This document shows, piece by piece, positions 8,992 through 16,342 of a stretch of 56,608 nt of DNA. The notes beneath the pieces were generated by a model. That model was not told the DNA's origin. It saw only the letters and a program-made list of their open reading frames with translations, and did no database searches. Each line of letters begins with the position of its first letter. The first letter of the stretch is position 1. The translations under genes and the position numbers were made by a program. Source of the stretch: Clostridia bacterium (GTDB lineage Bacteria; Bacillota; Clostridia; Oscillospirales; CAG-272); contig JAFXHH010000011.1 in the NCBI GenBank assembly GCA_017536475.1, positions 1-56,608 of the forward strand, given 5' to 3'.

Positions 8992-9345
8992 TCATGCTTT
9001 AGATTTGGGCTTGGAATATTGCGAGATAAGAGATCCAAGCAGTTTTTTTTCATCGTTTGTAAGCAGTTCCGCATTCTCATCAGCTGCTATGTATAATTTT
9101 TCTAATACACCGAGTTCAGCGTTTGTCATATACATTCGATCTATAAAATAACCGTCTACGACGTATATCCCTCCACAATATCTGCCGGATTGAGTATATA
9201 TCGGTTCGGTTCTGCTTAGAATTTCGATGTCTCTCTGAATGGTTCTTTTTGAAACTCCAAACTCTGATGCTAAATTTGAGGTGGTTTCACGCCTTCTTCT
9301 GCACAGCGTTTTCATAATCTGGCATCTTCGTTCAGTAGTTTCCAT
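8992..9345 (-). CDS. Small HTH transcriptional regulator (DeoR/WYL-type N-terminus)
   Basis: 117 residues from the ATG at 9345. A frame start 18 bases further upstream is possible, but GGAGGTG lies inside that extension, 7 bases before the second ATG, so the shorter form is preferred. A helix-turn-helix occupies about residues 20-42 ('LASEFGVSKRTIQRDIEIL'), typical of HTH_11/DeoR domains; the rest is a short tail without the WYL sensor domain. It opens the left-pointing accessory operon and is likely its own regulator. No clear operator was found. Confidence 0.8.
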   Translation of the reverse strand: METTERRCQIMKTLCRRRRETTSNLASEFGVSKRTIQRDIEILSRTEPIYTQSGRYCGGIYVVDGYFIDRMYMTNAELGVLEKLYIAADENAELLTNDEKKLLGSLISQYSKPKSKA

Positions 9346-9489
9346 AACCGTTTTCACCTCCATTCCGCCACCATTCTAAACCTTAACATAGACAACTACT
9401 GTCATGTTAAAAATAAAAAATGAAGCTTGGTCGAAATTTTTATATAGAAAGCGGATTTATAGGTGTTAGAAGAAATTTTGACAATAAAT

Positions 9490-9515
9490 ATCCCTCCGTT
9501 CAAGAACGGAGGGAT
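9490..9515. terminator. Perfect hairpin between divergent operons
   Basis: A 12-base perfect inverted repeat (ATCCCTCCGTTC and complement) with almost no loop lies between the leftward operon and the rightward sigma-factor gene. There is no strong T-run on either side, so it may be a regulatory hairpin rather than a terminator. Confidence 0.5.
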
Positions 9516-9529
9516 TAATTATTATATTG

Positions 9530-9558
9530 TTGACATTTTTCGACACAAATGGTATAAT
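9530..9558 (+). promoter_or_regulatory. Consensus sigma-A promoter of the sigma-factor gene
   Basis: TTGACA at 9530-9535 and TATAAT at 9553-9558 with exactly 17 bases between them. The gene starts 29 bases downstream, behind GGAGGG, so the transcript has a very short leader. Confidence 0.85.
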
Positions 9559-9586
9559 ATATATCAACCAAAAAGGAGGGCATTAA

Positions 9587-10168
9587 ATGTTACCGATAAT
9601 TTTGAACGTTGCTGATGACGACGACCGTTCATTCGTGGAAGATATCTACATAAAATATGAAAAGCAGCTCTATTTGATATCAATGAAATATCTGCAAAAT
9701 CATCACGATGCTCAGGACTGCGTACACGATACGATCAAATTAGTCATTGACTATATAGAAAAGTTTAAAACGGCGCGGGATAATGGATATCTTGAAAGGC
9801 TGTTAACGGTAGTGTGCCGTAATTGTGCGAAAAACGCGTTGCGTGTGAAAATTCGAAAAAATGAGTACGAGCAGTCCCTCACCCGATACAATTACGACGA
9901 GGACTCATATGAGGAGATCGATATCCCCGACTACACTTCGTGTGTTGATAAGCTATACGTCAGCGAAGAGAATTGCGAGTATCTTCATGCGCTTATAAAT
10001 AAACTTGACGATAAATACCGTGACGTGATACTACTCAAAAGCCTGGGCTTTGACAGCAAAAGCATTGCCGAGGTGATGAATATTTCCGAGGAGCTTGTGA
10101 GAAAGAGATATTCCCGAGCGAGAAAGAAGCTTTGGGAGATGGGAGGTGAAGAGCTCTATGTTGAATAA
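9587..10168 (+). CDS. RNA polymerase sigma-70 family (ECF-type) sigma factor
   Basis: 193 residues. Region 2 spans about 10-75 ('LYLISMKYLQNHHDAQDCVHDTI', the core-binding and -10 melting part) and region 4 spans 130-185 ('DDKYRDVILLKSLGFDSKSIAEVMNISEELVRKRYSRARKKL', a helix-turn-helix reading the -35). Acidic insert between the two regions. An optimal GGAGGG site lies 6 bases upstream. The next gene overlaps its 3' end and encodes a membrane protein of the anti-sigma type, the standard pairing for ECF factors. Confidence 0.9.
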   Translation: MLPIILNVADDDDRSFVEDIYIKYEKQLYLISMKYLQNHHDAQDCVHDTIKLVIDYIEKFKTARDNGYLERLLTVVCRNCAKNALRVKIRKNEYEQSLTRYNYDEDSYEEIDIPDYTSCVDKLYVSEENCEYLHALINKLDDKYRDVILLKSLGFDSKSIAEVMNISEELVRKRYSRARKKLWEMGGEELYVE

Positions 10169-10901
10169 CACCGACAAATTTGACCATTTAATTGCATTGG
10201 CGGCAATGAAATGCACCGAGGAGGAGGCAAGCGAGCTTAAAAGCTTGGACACTTCATCCGTGAGCTTTGACCCCTCATATTACAGAAAAAGGAACAAGGT
10301 CATTCGCCAATATAAGCATAGGACGACCGGCAGGAGATCAATAGCAGTAAGATTGGCTGTGGCAATAGCGGCGGCGCTTATTCTTATGACGCTTTTGATA
10401 GGATGTGTGCCCAGACTCAGAGAGGCAATATATAATGCCATCGTCGAGTGGTACAATGATTATTTTGCTGTTCGTTATGAAGACCCCGACGGCAAGGAAA
10501 AGGAGACCTTGTATGAGGAGAAATCAACAACTGCAAACGAAGCTGGTGTAGATGCTCCGAAATATATTGAGGATATACGTAAGCCAAGAGATCTGCCCGA
10601 AGGCGTATGGGAGGATGTTCTATCCGAGAATAATACTCAAATAACTATTGACTACTATATGCACGATGAGTATTTGTTCTCATATGTACAGAGTATATTG
10701 AAACCAATTGATAAATACGTTGATATAGAAGATGCAGATGTTACATACGTTGATATAAACGGTAATAATGCCACGGTTGTAGAATATTTAAACAAAAAGG
10801 AGATAAATATCATTTGGAGAGATAACGAATATTCATATTATATATTTTCTGCGGAATGTGATCTTTCCACTCTTTTAGAATACGCAAAAAGTGTAAAATA
10901 A
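10158..10901 (+). CDS. DUF4367-like single-pass membrane protein, putative anti-sigma factor
   Basis: 247 residues from the ATG at 10158, which lies 8 bases after GGAGGTGA; a GTG at 10146 is inside that site and is rejected. Residues 1-65 are cytoplasmic, one membrane helix follows near 72-93 ('LAVAIAAALILMTLLIGCV'), and the C-terminal half is an extracytoplasmic domain ending in 'YYIFSAECDLSTLLEYAKSV', a pattern of DUF4367. Members of this family lie next to ECF sigma genes and are thought to hold the sigma factor at the membrane; that role is inferred from the overlap with the sigma gene. Confidence 0.8.
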   Translation: MLNNTDKFDHLIALAAMKCTEEEASELKSLDTSSVSFDPSYYRKRNKVIRQYKHRTTGRRSIAVRLAVAIAAALILMTLLIGCVPRLREAIYNAIVEWYNDYFAVRYEDPDGKEKETLYEEKSTTANEAGVDAPKYIEDIRKPRDLPEGVWEDVLSENNTQITIDYYMHDEYLFSYVQSILKPIDKYVDIEDADVTYVDINGNNATVVEYLNKKEINIIWRDNEYSYYIFSAECDLSTLLEYAKSVK

Positions 10902-10945
10902 ACTGCGCTTTTCAAGTAAAATGTCAAAAAATAAAAATTTTCAAA

Positions 10946-10985
10946 AAAATTCCGAAAATGTTGTCACGTTTTCGGGATTTTTTTG
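10946..10985 (+). terminator. Rho-independent terminator after the sigma/DUF4367 pair
   Basis: AAAATTCCGAAAA pairs with TTTTCGGGATTTT (one G-T pair) around a 10-base loop and ends in a T-run. Confidence 0.85.
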
Positions 10986-11032
10986 TTATGAATATCGGAC
11001 CCCCGAGGATGTCTTTATGACATCGGAGGAAA

Positions 11033-11461
11033 ATGAAACGTAATAACGTAATAAAAGCGATCATATCACTTACGCTTTCGTTTATTATGATCTGCTCGCT
11101 GACAGCGCCTGCGTTTGCCGCGCAGCCAGAGGATACTACCGTACAGCCGAGATGGACGAGTATTGCGACTATGGAAGTTGCTATGAGCTTTGTTGGCAGT
11201 GACGGTAACGTTACGGCAACTGCCAGAAAGCAGTCGACCGCATCTCATATCGTAGGCACGCTCTATCTTTACAAGTGGAACGGCTCTTACTACGAATATA
11301 TGGATGAGGTCTCGGGCAGTAAAACGGTAGGAACATTGTGCCTTAGTATCGACTTCGTTTGTGAAAAGGGAGTTCAGTATAAGGGAGTTCTGAGCGTTGT
11401 TGCTTATACTGATGAGCATGGTGAGTACGAAAGCGTTTACTACTGCGAAACCTGTGAATAA
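11033..11461 (+). CDS. Small secreted protein of unknown function
   Basis: 142 residues. A clear signal peptide (residues 1-29, ending A-F-A-A) precedes a beta-rich mature domain of about 113 residues that has four cysteines, one near the middle and one further on, plus the pair at the C-terminus in 'YYCETCE'. It resembles short secreted clostridial proteins of the DUF6147 kind, but I cannot confirm the family. The ribosome site GGAGG lies only 3 bases from the ATG. A terminator separates it from the sigma/anti-sigma pair, so it has its own transcript and may be a target of that sigma factor (inference). Confidence 0.65.
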   Translation: MKRNNVIKAIISLTLSFIMICSLTAPAFAAQPEDTTVQPRWTSIATMEVAMSFVGSDGNVTATARKQSTASHIVGTLYLYKWNGSYYEYMDEVSGSKTVGTLCLSIDFVCEKGVQYKGVLSVVAYTDEHGEYESVYYCETCE

Positions 11462-11553
11462 CTTGGCTATAAGAAAATCTGCAATCAACCTAAAAAATAA
11501 TATTGATAGAAAGATCATTATAGACATTCGACGGGGTCCAAAAAATACAATAC

Positions 11554-11814
11554 CTATTCATTCATCAGATCATTGATGACGTCAATAAAATGTACCTGCG
11601 GAATTCTGTACTTATTTAAGATGTCAACAATAGAGAGGGCGAGATCCTTATCGGTGCCGATCTCCTTGATGCATATGATATTATGCTCATATGCATCATG
11701 CACGGCTATGCCGTAAGCATTTTCCGGGTCTGTTTTTGCGATAACAGCCAAGCTGTATTCGCATACGTCACCGAGAGAAGCTACCTTAGTCTTGATTGAT
11801 TTGTTCGTCTCCAT
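11554..11814 (-). CDS. DUF6514-like small protein
   Basis: 86 residues from the ATG at 11814, chosen because AAAGGAG lies 9 bases upstream; an upstream ATG in frame lacks a ribosome site. The pattern 'ENAYGIAVHD' followed by 'LALSIVDILNKYRIPQVHFIDVINDLMNE' is that of a short clostridial family of unknown function often placed near mobile or regulatory genes. No membrane segment. Stand-alone gene convergent with its left neighbour. Confidence 0.65.
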   Translation of the reverse strand: METNKSIKTKVASLGDVCEYSLAVIAKTDPENAYGIAVHDAYEHNIICIKEIGTDKDLALSIVDILNKYRIPQVHFIDVINDLMNE

Positions 11815-11948
11815 TTTGCGACGCTCCTTTCTCGAGAATGACATCATTATACTCTATTTGACAGAAAATTCCAGGGTCAATTGACCCTTTTTGGAAATTT
11901 TTTTGGCAGATCTTTGATTTGATGGATGGGTAGGTACGCGAACCAAAG

Positions 11949-12203
11949 GTGGAAAGGGAAGTGTTCAGAGAGCCAAAACTCAAAATACAAACGGAGAAGC
12001 GATCAAGAGTATGTCTATCAAAAAACTTGATTGATTACAGAAAAAGGCTCAATATTTCAAGAGAGCACCTGGCACTTAATTGCGAGGTGGACGTCAAGTA
12101 TCTCTCAAGAATTGAACGCTGTAGCGCGAACGCTTCACTTGACACCTTGGACAAGCTCAGCGATGGAACCGGAATCGCCGCCGGGGAGCTGATTACAAAA
12201 TAA
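11949..12203 (+). CDS. XRE-family HTH regulator upstream of the Pycsar genes
   Basis: 84 residues with a helix-turn-helix of the Cro/C1 type: 'LIDYRKRLNISREHLALNCEVDVKYLSRIERCSANASLDTLDKLSDGTGI'. The start is uncertain: the frame opens at a GTG (11949), and a second GTG at 11961 is possible. It is followed by a strong terminator, so it is not co-transcribed with the two Pycsar genes, but small XRE proteins commonly control defence operons, and its location suits that. Confidence 0.75.
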   Translation: MEREVFREPKLKIQTEKRSRVCLSKNLIDYRKRLNISREHLALNCEVDVKYLSRIERCSANASLDTLDKLSDGTGIAAGELITK

Positions 12204-12207
12204 ACCC

Positions 12208-12262
12208 AATTCTGACTTTGCCGGTTTTGCGACTGTTGCGCGACTTCAGTCAGAATTTTTTA
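12208..12262 (+). terminator. Rho-independent terminator after the XRE gene
   Basis: AATTCTGACT and AGTCAGAATT form a perfect 10-base stem over a 30-base loop, followed by six T. Confidence 0.8.
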
Positions 12263-12404
12263 ACGCACATATTTTGTTGATAAAACATTTTTGTACAGGA
12301 ATTGAGAAGTGTAAGCAGTGTACAATCGACATTCTTCTAATGGGGTGTTATCAATTTAAAATAATTGAATCTGTTCTTCAAATGGAGAAAGGAGAGGGTT
12401 TGAC

Positions 12405-12995
12405 ATGACTGAAGAAGAAACCAAAACAGAAATTATAATCAATCAAGAAGAAATTGATTATAAAATTGAAATTGCAACTCAAACGCTTGATCGTAATATT
12501 GCTTTTATTGTGAACTGTGATAATAAAACATCAATCGTTTTGGCTACATTAGGGGTTCTTCTTGCAATTATTCTGACAAATGAAGGGCTGAACGAAATAT
12601 TTCATATTGTAAAAAGTTGTATTGATATGAAAAATTTTTGTAGCATTTTATACCTGGTGTTTTTTGCCGGTGCTACTTTCATCCTCGGCATTGGACTTTT
12701 TAACTTGGGGAGGGTGTTGATTGCTAGAATATCAGAAGAATCTATTGGGGAAAAAGGTGAAAATTCACGCATTTTCTTTATGGGAATAAAAAAATGTGGC
12801 GATTCTAGAACATACACTAAAATATTCTATGCAATGAGCAAAGAAGAACTTTTAAACAATTTGATTGATGAGATATACATAAATGCAATGATTGCCGCCA
12901 CTAAATATAAAATATATAATTTTGGACTAGGGTGTGCGGTAGTAGGTTTTATTTTGTTTGGTTTTCTTTTGCTTATAGGAATTTATATTTGTTGA
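12405..12995 (+). CDS. pycTM: Pycsar effector with PycTM domain (DUF5706-like)
   Basis: 196 residues. Three hydrophobic segments at about 42-57, 78-101 and 172-194 surround the family pattern: 'LDRNIAFIVNCDNKTSIVLA' at the N-terminus, then 'ENSRIFFMGI' and 'MSKEELLNNLIDEIYINAMI', then 'TKYKIYNFG' before the last helix. This is the DUF5706/PycTM layout. In Pycsar defence the protein sits in the membrane, binds the cyclic pyrimidine nucleotide made by its partner and disrupts membrane integrity, killing or arresting the infected cell. GGAGAGGG lies upstream of the ATG, and the cyclase gene starts 10 bases after its stop, so the two form one operon. Confidence 0.88.
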   Translation: MTEEETKTEIIINQEEIDYKIEIATQTLDRNIAFIVNCDNKTSIVLATLGVLLAIILTNEGLNEIFHIVKSCIDMKNFCSILYLVFFAGATFILGIGLFNLGRVLIARISEESIGEKGENSRIFFMGIKKCGDSRTYTKIFYAMSKEELLNNLIDEIYINAMIAATKYKIYNFGLGCAVVGFILFGFLLLIGIYIC

Positions 12996-13005
12996 GGAGG
13001 ATACT

Positions 13006-13752
13006 ATGGCAACATATGATTATAAGAAAGGCAAAGAGCGAATAGAAACCATATTAGACAATGATTTGGTTGTTATAGAGCAAAATGAATTGCCGAATGA
13101 TGAGTCATTTACATTTTCAAATGGTTATTACAGTTGGATAACTGGAGTCTTTGTTGATATTCGAGATTCTTCAGCATTGTTTGCCGATGAAGACAAGGAG
13201 AAAGTTTCTAAAATTATTCGCAGCTTCACGTCTGAGGTTATTGAGATTTTGCGAGAAGATAATAATTTAAGAGAAATCGGGATCCGAGGAGATTGTGTAT
13301 ATGCAATATATACAACTCCGAGCAAAGATGATATTTACGAGGTGGCAAATAAGACGTTTTATATTAACACCTACATGAAAATGTTGAACAAGCTTTTGTC
13401 AGAACGGTCTTTACCGAAAATAATGGCAGGAATTGGAATGTCAAGCGCCAAAGAACTTGTCGTGAAAGCTGGCAGAAAGGGCGTTGGAATAAATAACAAG
13501 GTGTGGATTGGTAAAGCGGTAACACGAGCATCTAATTTCTCTGCTATTGGAAATAAAAATGGCAACTCGCCATTAGTGTTCTCCGAGTGCAGTTATCATA
13601 ATTTTATAGAAAAATTGGGAAAAATCAACAGCGAAAAGAATCCACAAAATTGGTTTACATACCATTCAGACGAAGGCGATGGTGCTTATTATACTGCTGA
13701 TATCACTGATGGTACTTTTAGCAATTGGATTAATAACGGGATGGAAGATTAA
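13006..13752 (+). CDS. pycC: Pycsar pyrimidine nucleotide cyclase (PycC)
   Basis: 248 residues of a class III nucleotidyl cyclase fold. The entry strand 'SNGYYSWITGVFVDIRDSSAL' carries the first metal aspartate (D51), and 'EIGIRGDCVYAIYTTP' carries the second (D96). Later 'GRKGVGINNKVWIGKAVTRASNFSAIG' (157-182) is the strand and helix that close the active site. The 'TFSNGYY' lead-in distinguishes Pycsar cyclases from ordinary adenylate cyclases. The product is cCMP or cUMP; I cannot tell which from sequence alone. GGAGGA lies 5 bases before the ATG. Regulation is thought to be phage-triggered activation of a normally quiet enzyme. Confidence 0.9.
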   Translation: MATYDYKKGKERIETILDNDLVVIEQNELPNDESFTFSNGYYSWITGVFVDIRDSSALFADEDKEKVSKIIRSFTSEVIEILREDNNLREIGIRGDCVYAIYTTPSKDDIYEVANKTFYINTYMKMLNKLLSERSLPKIMAGIGMSSAKELVVKAGRKGVGINNKVWIGKAVTRASNFSAIGNKNGNSPLVFSECSYHNFIEKLGKINSEKNPQNWFTYHSDEGDGAYYTADITDGTFSNWINNGMED

Positions 13753-14008
13753 AAGAATAATCAATGGTTTCTTAAGCGGTCTTATTTGTGTCTGATGCGC
13801 GAGCATTATTGTGTTATTCACATTTTCTGCATAGTTGTTGCAAGGAGAACGCGATCGTATCATTCCAAAAACGATTATTTCTGCCGTGTATTTTGAAAAA
13901 TGATGTCTGCCATGTCAGGAAGCTTTAAATATTAGATAACATACCAAAATGGTAAACATAAGGAGAGCTTGTAACTGTATTCTCTGACGAAGCGGAAGAA
14001 AACAAAAT

Positions 14009-14057
14009 AAAAGTGTCTGAAGAAAGCGAGCATTTTGCTTTGGTCAGACACTTTTTT
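14009..14057 (+). terminator. Terminator downstream of the Pycsar operon
   Basis: AAGTGTCTGA pairs with TCAGACACTT around an inner AAAGC/GCTTT hairpin, followed by a T-run. It lies about 260 bases after pycC. The 13753-14008 stretch holds no convincing gene. Confidence 0.75.
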
Positions 14058-14160
14058 GTTTTGGAGAAAACAGTATGTTTTTTCATTTTAAATATTTTTA
14101 CTGATTGTTGTTCTTATGCGATAGCAGACACAAAAGGCTCGCACGACGGGGCTTGTCCGT

Positions 14161-14187
14161 GAAACCCCTTATGAAATAAGGGGTTTC
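14161..14187. repeat. Perfect 12-bp inverted repeat at the island edge
   Basis: GAAACCCCTTAT and its exact complement are separated by 3 bases. It lies 27 bases downstream of the broken end of cotJC and has no T-run, so it is more like a recombination or insertion scar than a terminator. No integrase is visible in the window. Confidence 0.6.
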
Positions 14188-14213
14188 GACGAGTGCTGTA
14201 ATGCAAATCGTCT

Positions 14214-14636
14214 TTATAGCATAGCGCCATCTGCCGCGAGGTCTTCGTTGAGGTCGGCGATGACGTCGCCCTTGACTCCGATATATTTCATATCGGCGGG
14301 GACGCCTGCGGCGCTTGCGGGGTAGACGCCCGCGGTGTGATCGACGAAATACTGCGCGAAGGGCGAGTTTTCGATCTCAGAGACGGGCAGATTTTTGGTC
14401 AACTGGGTGAGGATCGAGCCCACCATTTCGAGATGCGCGAGCTCCTCTGTGCCTACGTCGGTAAGGATTCCGACGATCTTTCGGTCGGGCATCGAGAAGC
14501 GCTGATTGAGGTAGCGCATCGACGCGGCAAGCTCGCCGTCGGGGCCTCCGAGCTGGCTTACGATGATCGAGGCGGCACGCGCGTCGGGATTTTTGATCTT
14601 GACGGGGAATTGAAGTTTCTTTTCATATATCCACAT
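14214..14636 (-). pseudogene. cotJC: Spore coat protein CotJC (Mn-catalase family), 3'-truncated
   Basis: 140 residues from the ATG at 14636 (GGAGA 8 bases upstream); an upstream in-frame start overlaps the ribosome site. Family members are about 190 residues. The first half is well kept: 'MWIYEKKLQFPVKIKN', 'GGPDGELAASMRYLNQR' and 'GTEELAHLEM', giving the first set of manganese ligands (Glu, Glu, His). The reading frame departs from the family after 'IADLNEDLAA' and stops six codons later, so the second-half Glu and His ligands and about 50 residues are missing. The break coincides with the start of AT-richer accessory DNA, so it looks cut by an insertion or deletion. Catalase activity is not expected from this product alone. 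Confidence 0.8.
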
Positions 14637-14662
14637 AATGCTTTCTCCTATGAGTGTTATTG

Positions 14663-14920
14663 TCAGGTCTCCCAGGGCCAAGGCGTGCTCGCCCAATCCC
14701 AAGAGGTCGTGCTCTCGTTACCGTACATGGTCAGAGGTCCGTGCTTCGCCTGATACTCGGCGACGAGCGCCCGTCTCGCGTCGAGCAGGCTGTGATAGTG
14801 CATCAGTGCCTCCTTGGACTCGGGATATGCGTCGAGATAGAGCGTGAGCTCGTAGAGCGCGAACTCGACCTCTTGCAGCCTTTTCAGAAGCGAGCTGTTG
14901 TTACAGTTCATATTCATCAT
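14663..14920 (-). CDS. cotJB: Spore coat protein CotJB
   Basis: 85 residues, the usual family length. Diagnostic features are 'LQEVEFALYELTLYLDAYP' with following 'ALMHYHSLLDAR', and the Trp-rich end 'TSWDWASTPWPWE'. It overlaps the end of cotJA by 4 bases and precedes cotJC by 26. In spore formers the cotJABC operon is transcribed in the mother cell under sigma-E and supplies inner-coat proteins. No upstream sigma-E promoter could be assigned with confidence. Confidence 0.92.
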   Translation of the reverse strand: MMNMNCNNSSLLKRLQEVEFALYELTLYLDAYPESKEALMHYHSLLDARRALVAEYQAKHGPLTMYGNESTTSWDWASTPWPWET

Positions 14921-15348
14921 CTTGCACAGCCTCCGTTTCTTTTGTTGTGATAGCCCTCGAAGGGAAGGTCAAGCTCGGAAAAGAGCGTGCCGCGGCCGAG
15001 TGCTATGTCTGGTGTGTAGGTGTCGCGGAAGTGCTGGTAGGGAGAATAGACCATCGCAAGTGGGTGATCGTGGAGTCCCCAGCCTCTGTGGGCACCGTTT
15101 TCTACGTTGCCACAGCCTCTGCCGTTTCCCGCGTGACCGCAACCGTTTCCGTTTCCCATGCGACCGCAGCCGCCGTTTCCTGCGTGGCCGTTTGATACCT
15201 GACCGCGCTGTGCGTGGTCGGGTGAAGAACCGTCACAGCGTCTGCCGCCCTGATCGGCGTCGAGCCTTGGGATGTCGCTCGCGACCCTTACCGCCGTTGG
15301 CATCTGACGGGCACAATGATAGTTTTGTCGGTTTCTGTCGTTATACAT
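14917..15348 (-). CDS. cotJA: Spore coat-associated protein CotJA-like, Gly/Asn-rich
   Basis: 143 residues, longer than the classic 70-80 because of a Gly/Asn/Cys-rich middle (about 45-85, repeats of G-N-G-x-G-C). The C-terminal 'HPLAMVYSPYQHFRDTYTPDIALGRGTLFSELDLPFEGY' (split here into its recognisable parts 'PLAMVYSPYQ' and 'ALGRGTLFSELDLPF') is the CotJA core. GGAGC lies 9 bases before the ATG. First gene of the cotJ operon; the Gly-rich insert may serve coat cross-linking (inference). Confidence 0.85.
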   Translation of the reverse strand: MYNDRNRQNYHCARQMPTAVRVASDIPRLDADQGGRRCDGSSPDHAQRGQVSNGHAGNGGCGRMGNGNGCGHAGNGRGCGNVENGAHRGWGLHDHPLAMVYSPYQHFRDTYTPDIALGRGTLFSELDLPFEGYHNKRNGGCAR

Positions 15349-15588
15349 TTCAAAAAAGCTCCGATCTGATTTTTTTGATTTTGACGGGTAGCCCCCATCA
15401 CTAAAATTCTATGCGGCGGCGCGGTTTTTGTTACTTTTTGTCGAAGGATATGTGTTAATCTGTCAAAAATCGGACAGTGATTTTTGTTCAAATTGCTAAT
15501 TACATTTTTTGAAAATTTATGGTAAAATATATATGTAGACTCGGCAAGTTTTTGCGAGAATGACGTCAAAGTGAAGGGAAGTGAGATT

Positions 15589-16086
15589 ATGTTTGCACTG
15601 GGAGATAAAATAGTTTACGGTTCGGAGGGTGTTTATACCGTGTCCGAATATACCCGTTCGCCGTTCGATGACAAGGACGAGAGAGTATTTTACCTTCTTC
15701 GCCCCCTGCACGGCTCGGCGAGCAACGTAATAGTCACTCCGTCCGAGGGCGGCTCGACCGTTATGCGCGAAATAATGACGCGCGACGAGGCGCTTGCGCT
15801 TGTCGAGAGAGTTCCCGAGATCGAGGAGATCGCGGTTGAAAAGGAGCGCCTCAGACGCGACGTGTACCGCGAGTTTTTGAAAAGCGCGACAGCCGATAAT
15901 TTCGTGTCGTTGATAAAGACCGTTCGCGCTCGCCGTGAGGTGTTTTTGGCGCAAAAGCGCCGTCTTTCCGAGGCGGATACGGACTTCGAGAGCAGAGCGA
16001 AGCATTGTCTTTTCGGCGAGCTGTCCGTGGTGCTTGACGTCACGGTCGACGAGGCGGAAAGATTGGTCGTTGAAAAGTTGGGTTGA
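15589..16086 (+). CDS. CarD family transcriptional regulator
   Basis: 165 residues from the ATG at 15589, preceded by AGGGAAGTGAG. The N-terminal Tudor-like RNA-polymerase-interaction domain opens with 'GDKIVYGSEGVYTVSEY' as in CarD/CdnL/TRCF proteins; the C-terminal half is helical with 'VREVFLAQKRRLSEADTDFE'-like charged helices that contact promoter DNA. Members stabilise open complexes, chiefly at rRNA promoters. Single-gene unit ended by a perfect terminator. Confidence 0.88.
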   Translation: MFALGDKIVYGSEGVYTVSEYTRSPFDDKDERVFYLLRPLHGSASNVIVTPSEGGSTVMREIMTRDEALALVERVPEIEEIAVEKERLRRDVYREFLKSATADNFVSLIKTVRARREVFLAQKRRLSEADTDFESRAKHCLFGELSVVLDVTVDEAERLVVEKLG

Positions 16087-16091
16087 TATAT

Positions 16092-16126
16092 AAAATCGGC
16101 AGAGGGGTTGTTCCTCTGCCGATTTT
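16092..16126 (+). terminator. Terminator of the CarD gene
   Basis: AAAATCGGCAGAGG and its perfect complement, loop GGTTGTT, T-run at the end. The stem begins 5 bases after the stop codon. Confidence 0.92.
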
Positions 16127-16139
16127 GTGGTATAATGGG

Positions 16140-16283
16140 GTGGAGGAAAGCCTCTCCCTTTGGGAGAGGTGGCGGCGCAGTCGACGGAGAGGGATACGGA
16201 GAGAGGCATAGAGTCGCCCTCTCACCGCCCTCTCACCCGACTCCGTCGGGAGCTCTCCCAGAGGGAGAGCCTTGGTTTGAGAG
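16140..16283. repeat. Interspersed repeat with inverted ends
   Basis: About 145 bp with inverted ends of the AAGCCTCTCCC / GGGAGAGCCTT type around an inner palindrome CCGACTCCGTCGG. A related element, with the same order of motifs, lies at 34701-34750. The family is frequent in clostridial intergenic DNA; here it sits between two convergent terminators. Confidence 0.7.
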
Positions 16284-16295
16284 ATGGCGTTAAAT

Positions 16296-16342
16296 AACAA
16301 AAAGAGAGAACTTGGCGCCTGCCTCGTTCTCTCTTTTTTGTT
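16296..16342 (-). terminator. Terminator of the CotF-like gene pair
   Basis: AACAAAAAGAGAGAAC pairs with GTTCTCTCTTTTTTGTT around a 14-base loop; the stem begins at the stop codon of the minus-strand gene. Confidence 0.88.

Noticed and set aside
13753..14008. Small gene after pycC
   Set aside because: Possible frames are short, have no ribosome site and run into the terminator.
14161..14187. A phage or integrase attachment site at the dyad
   Set aside because: No integrase, repeat of the dyad or target duplication is visible, so only the palindrome itself is reported.
14214..14702. The longer 162-residue start of CotJC
   Set aside because: The extension overlaps the ribosome site and the cotJB end; the ATG at 14636 begins with the family's own MWIYEKK.
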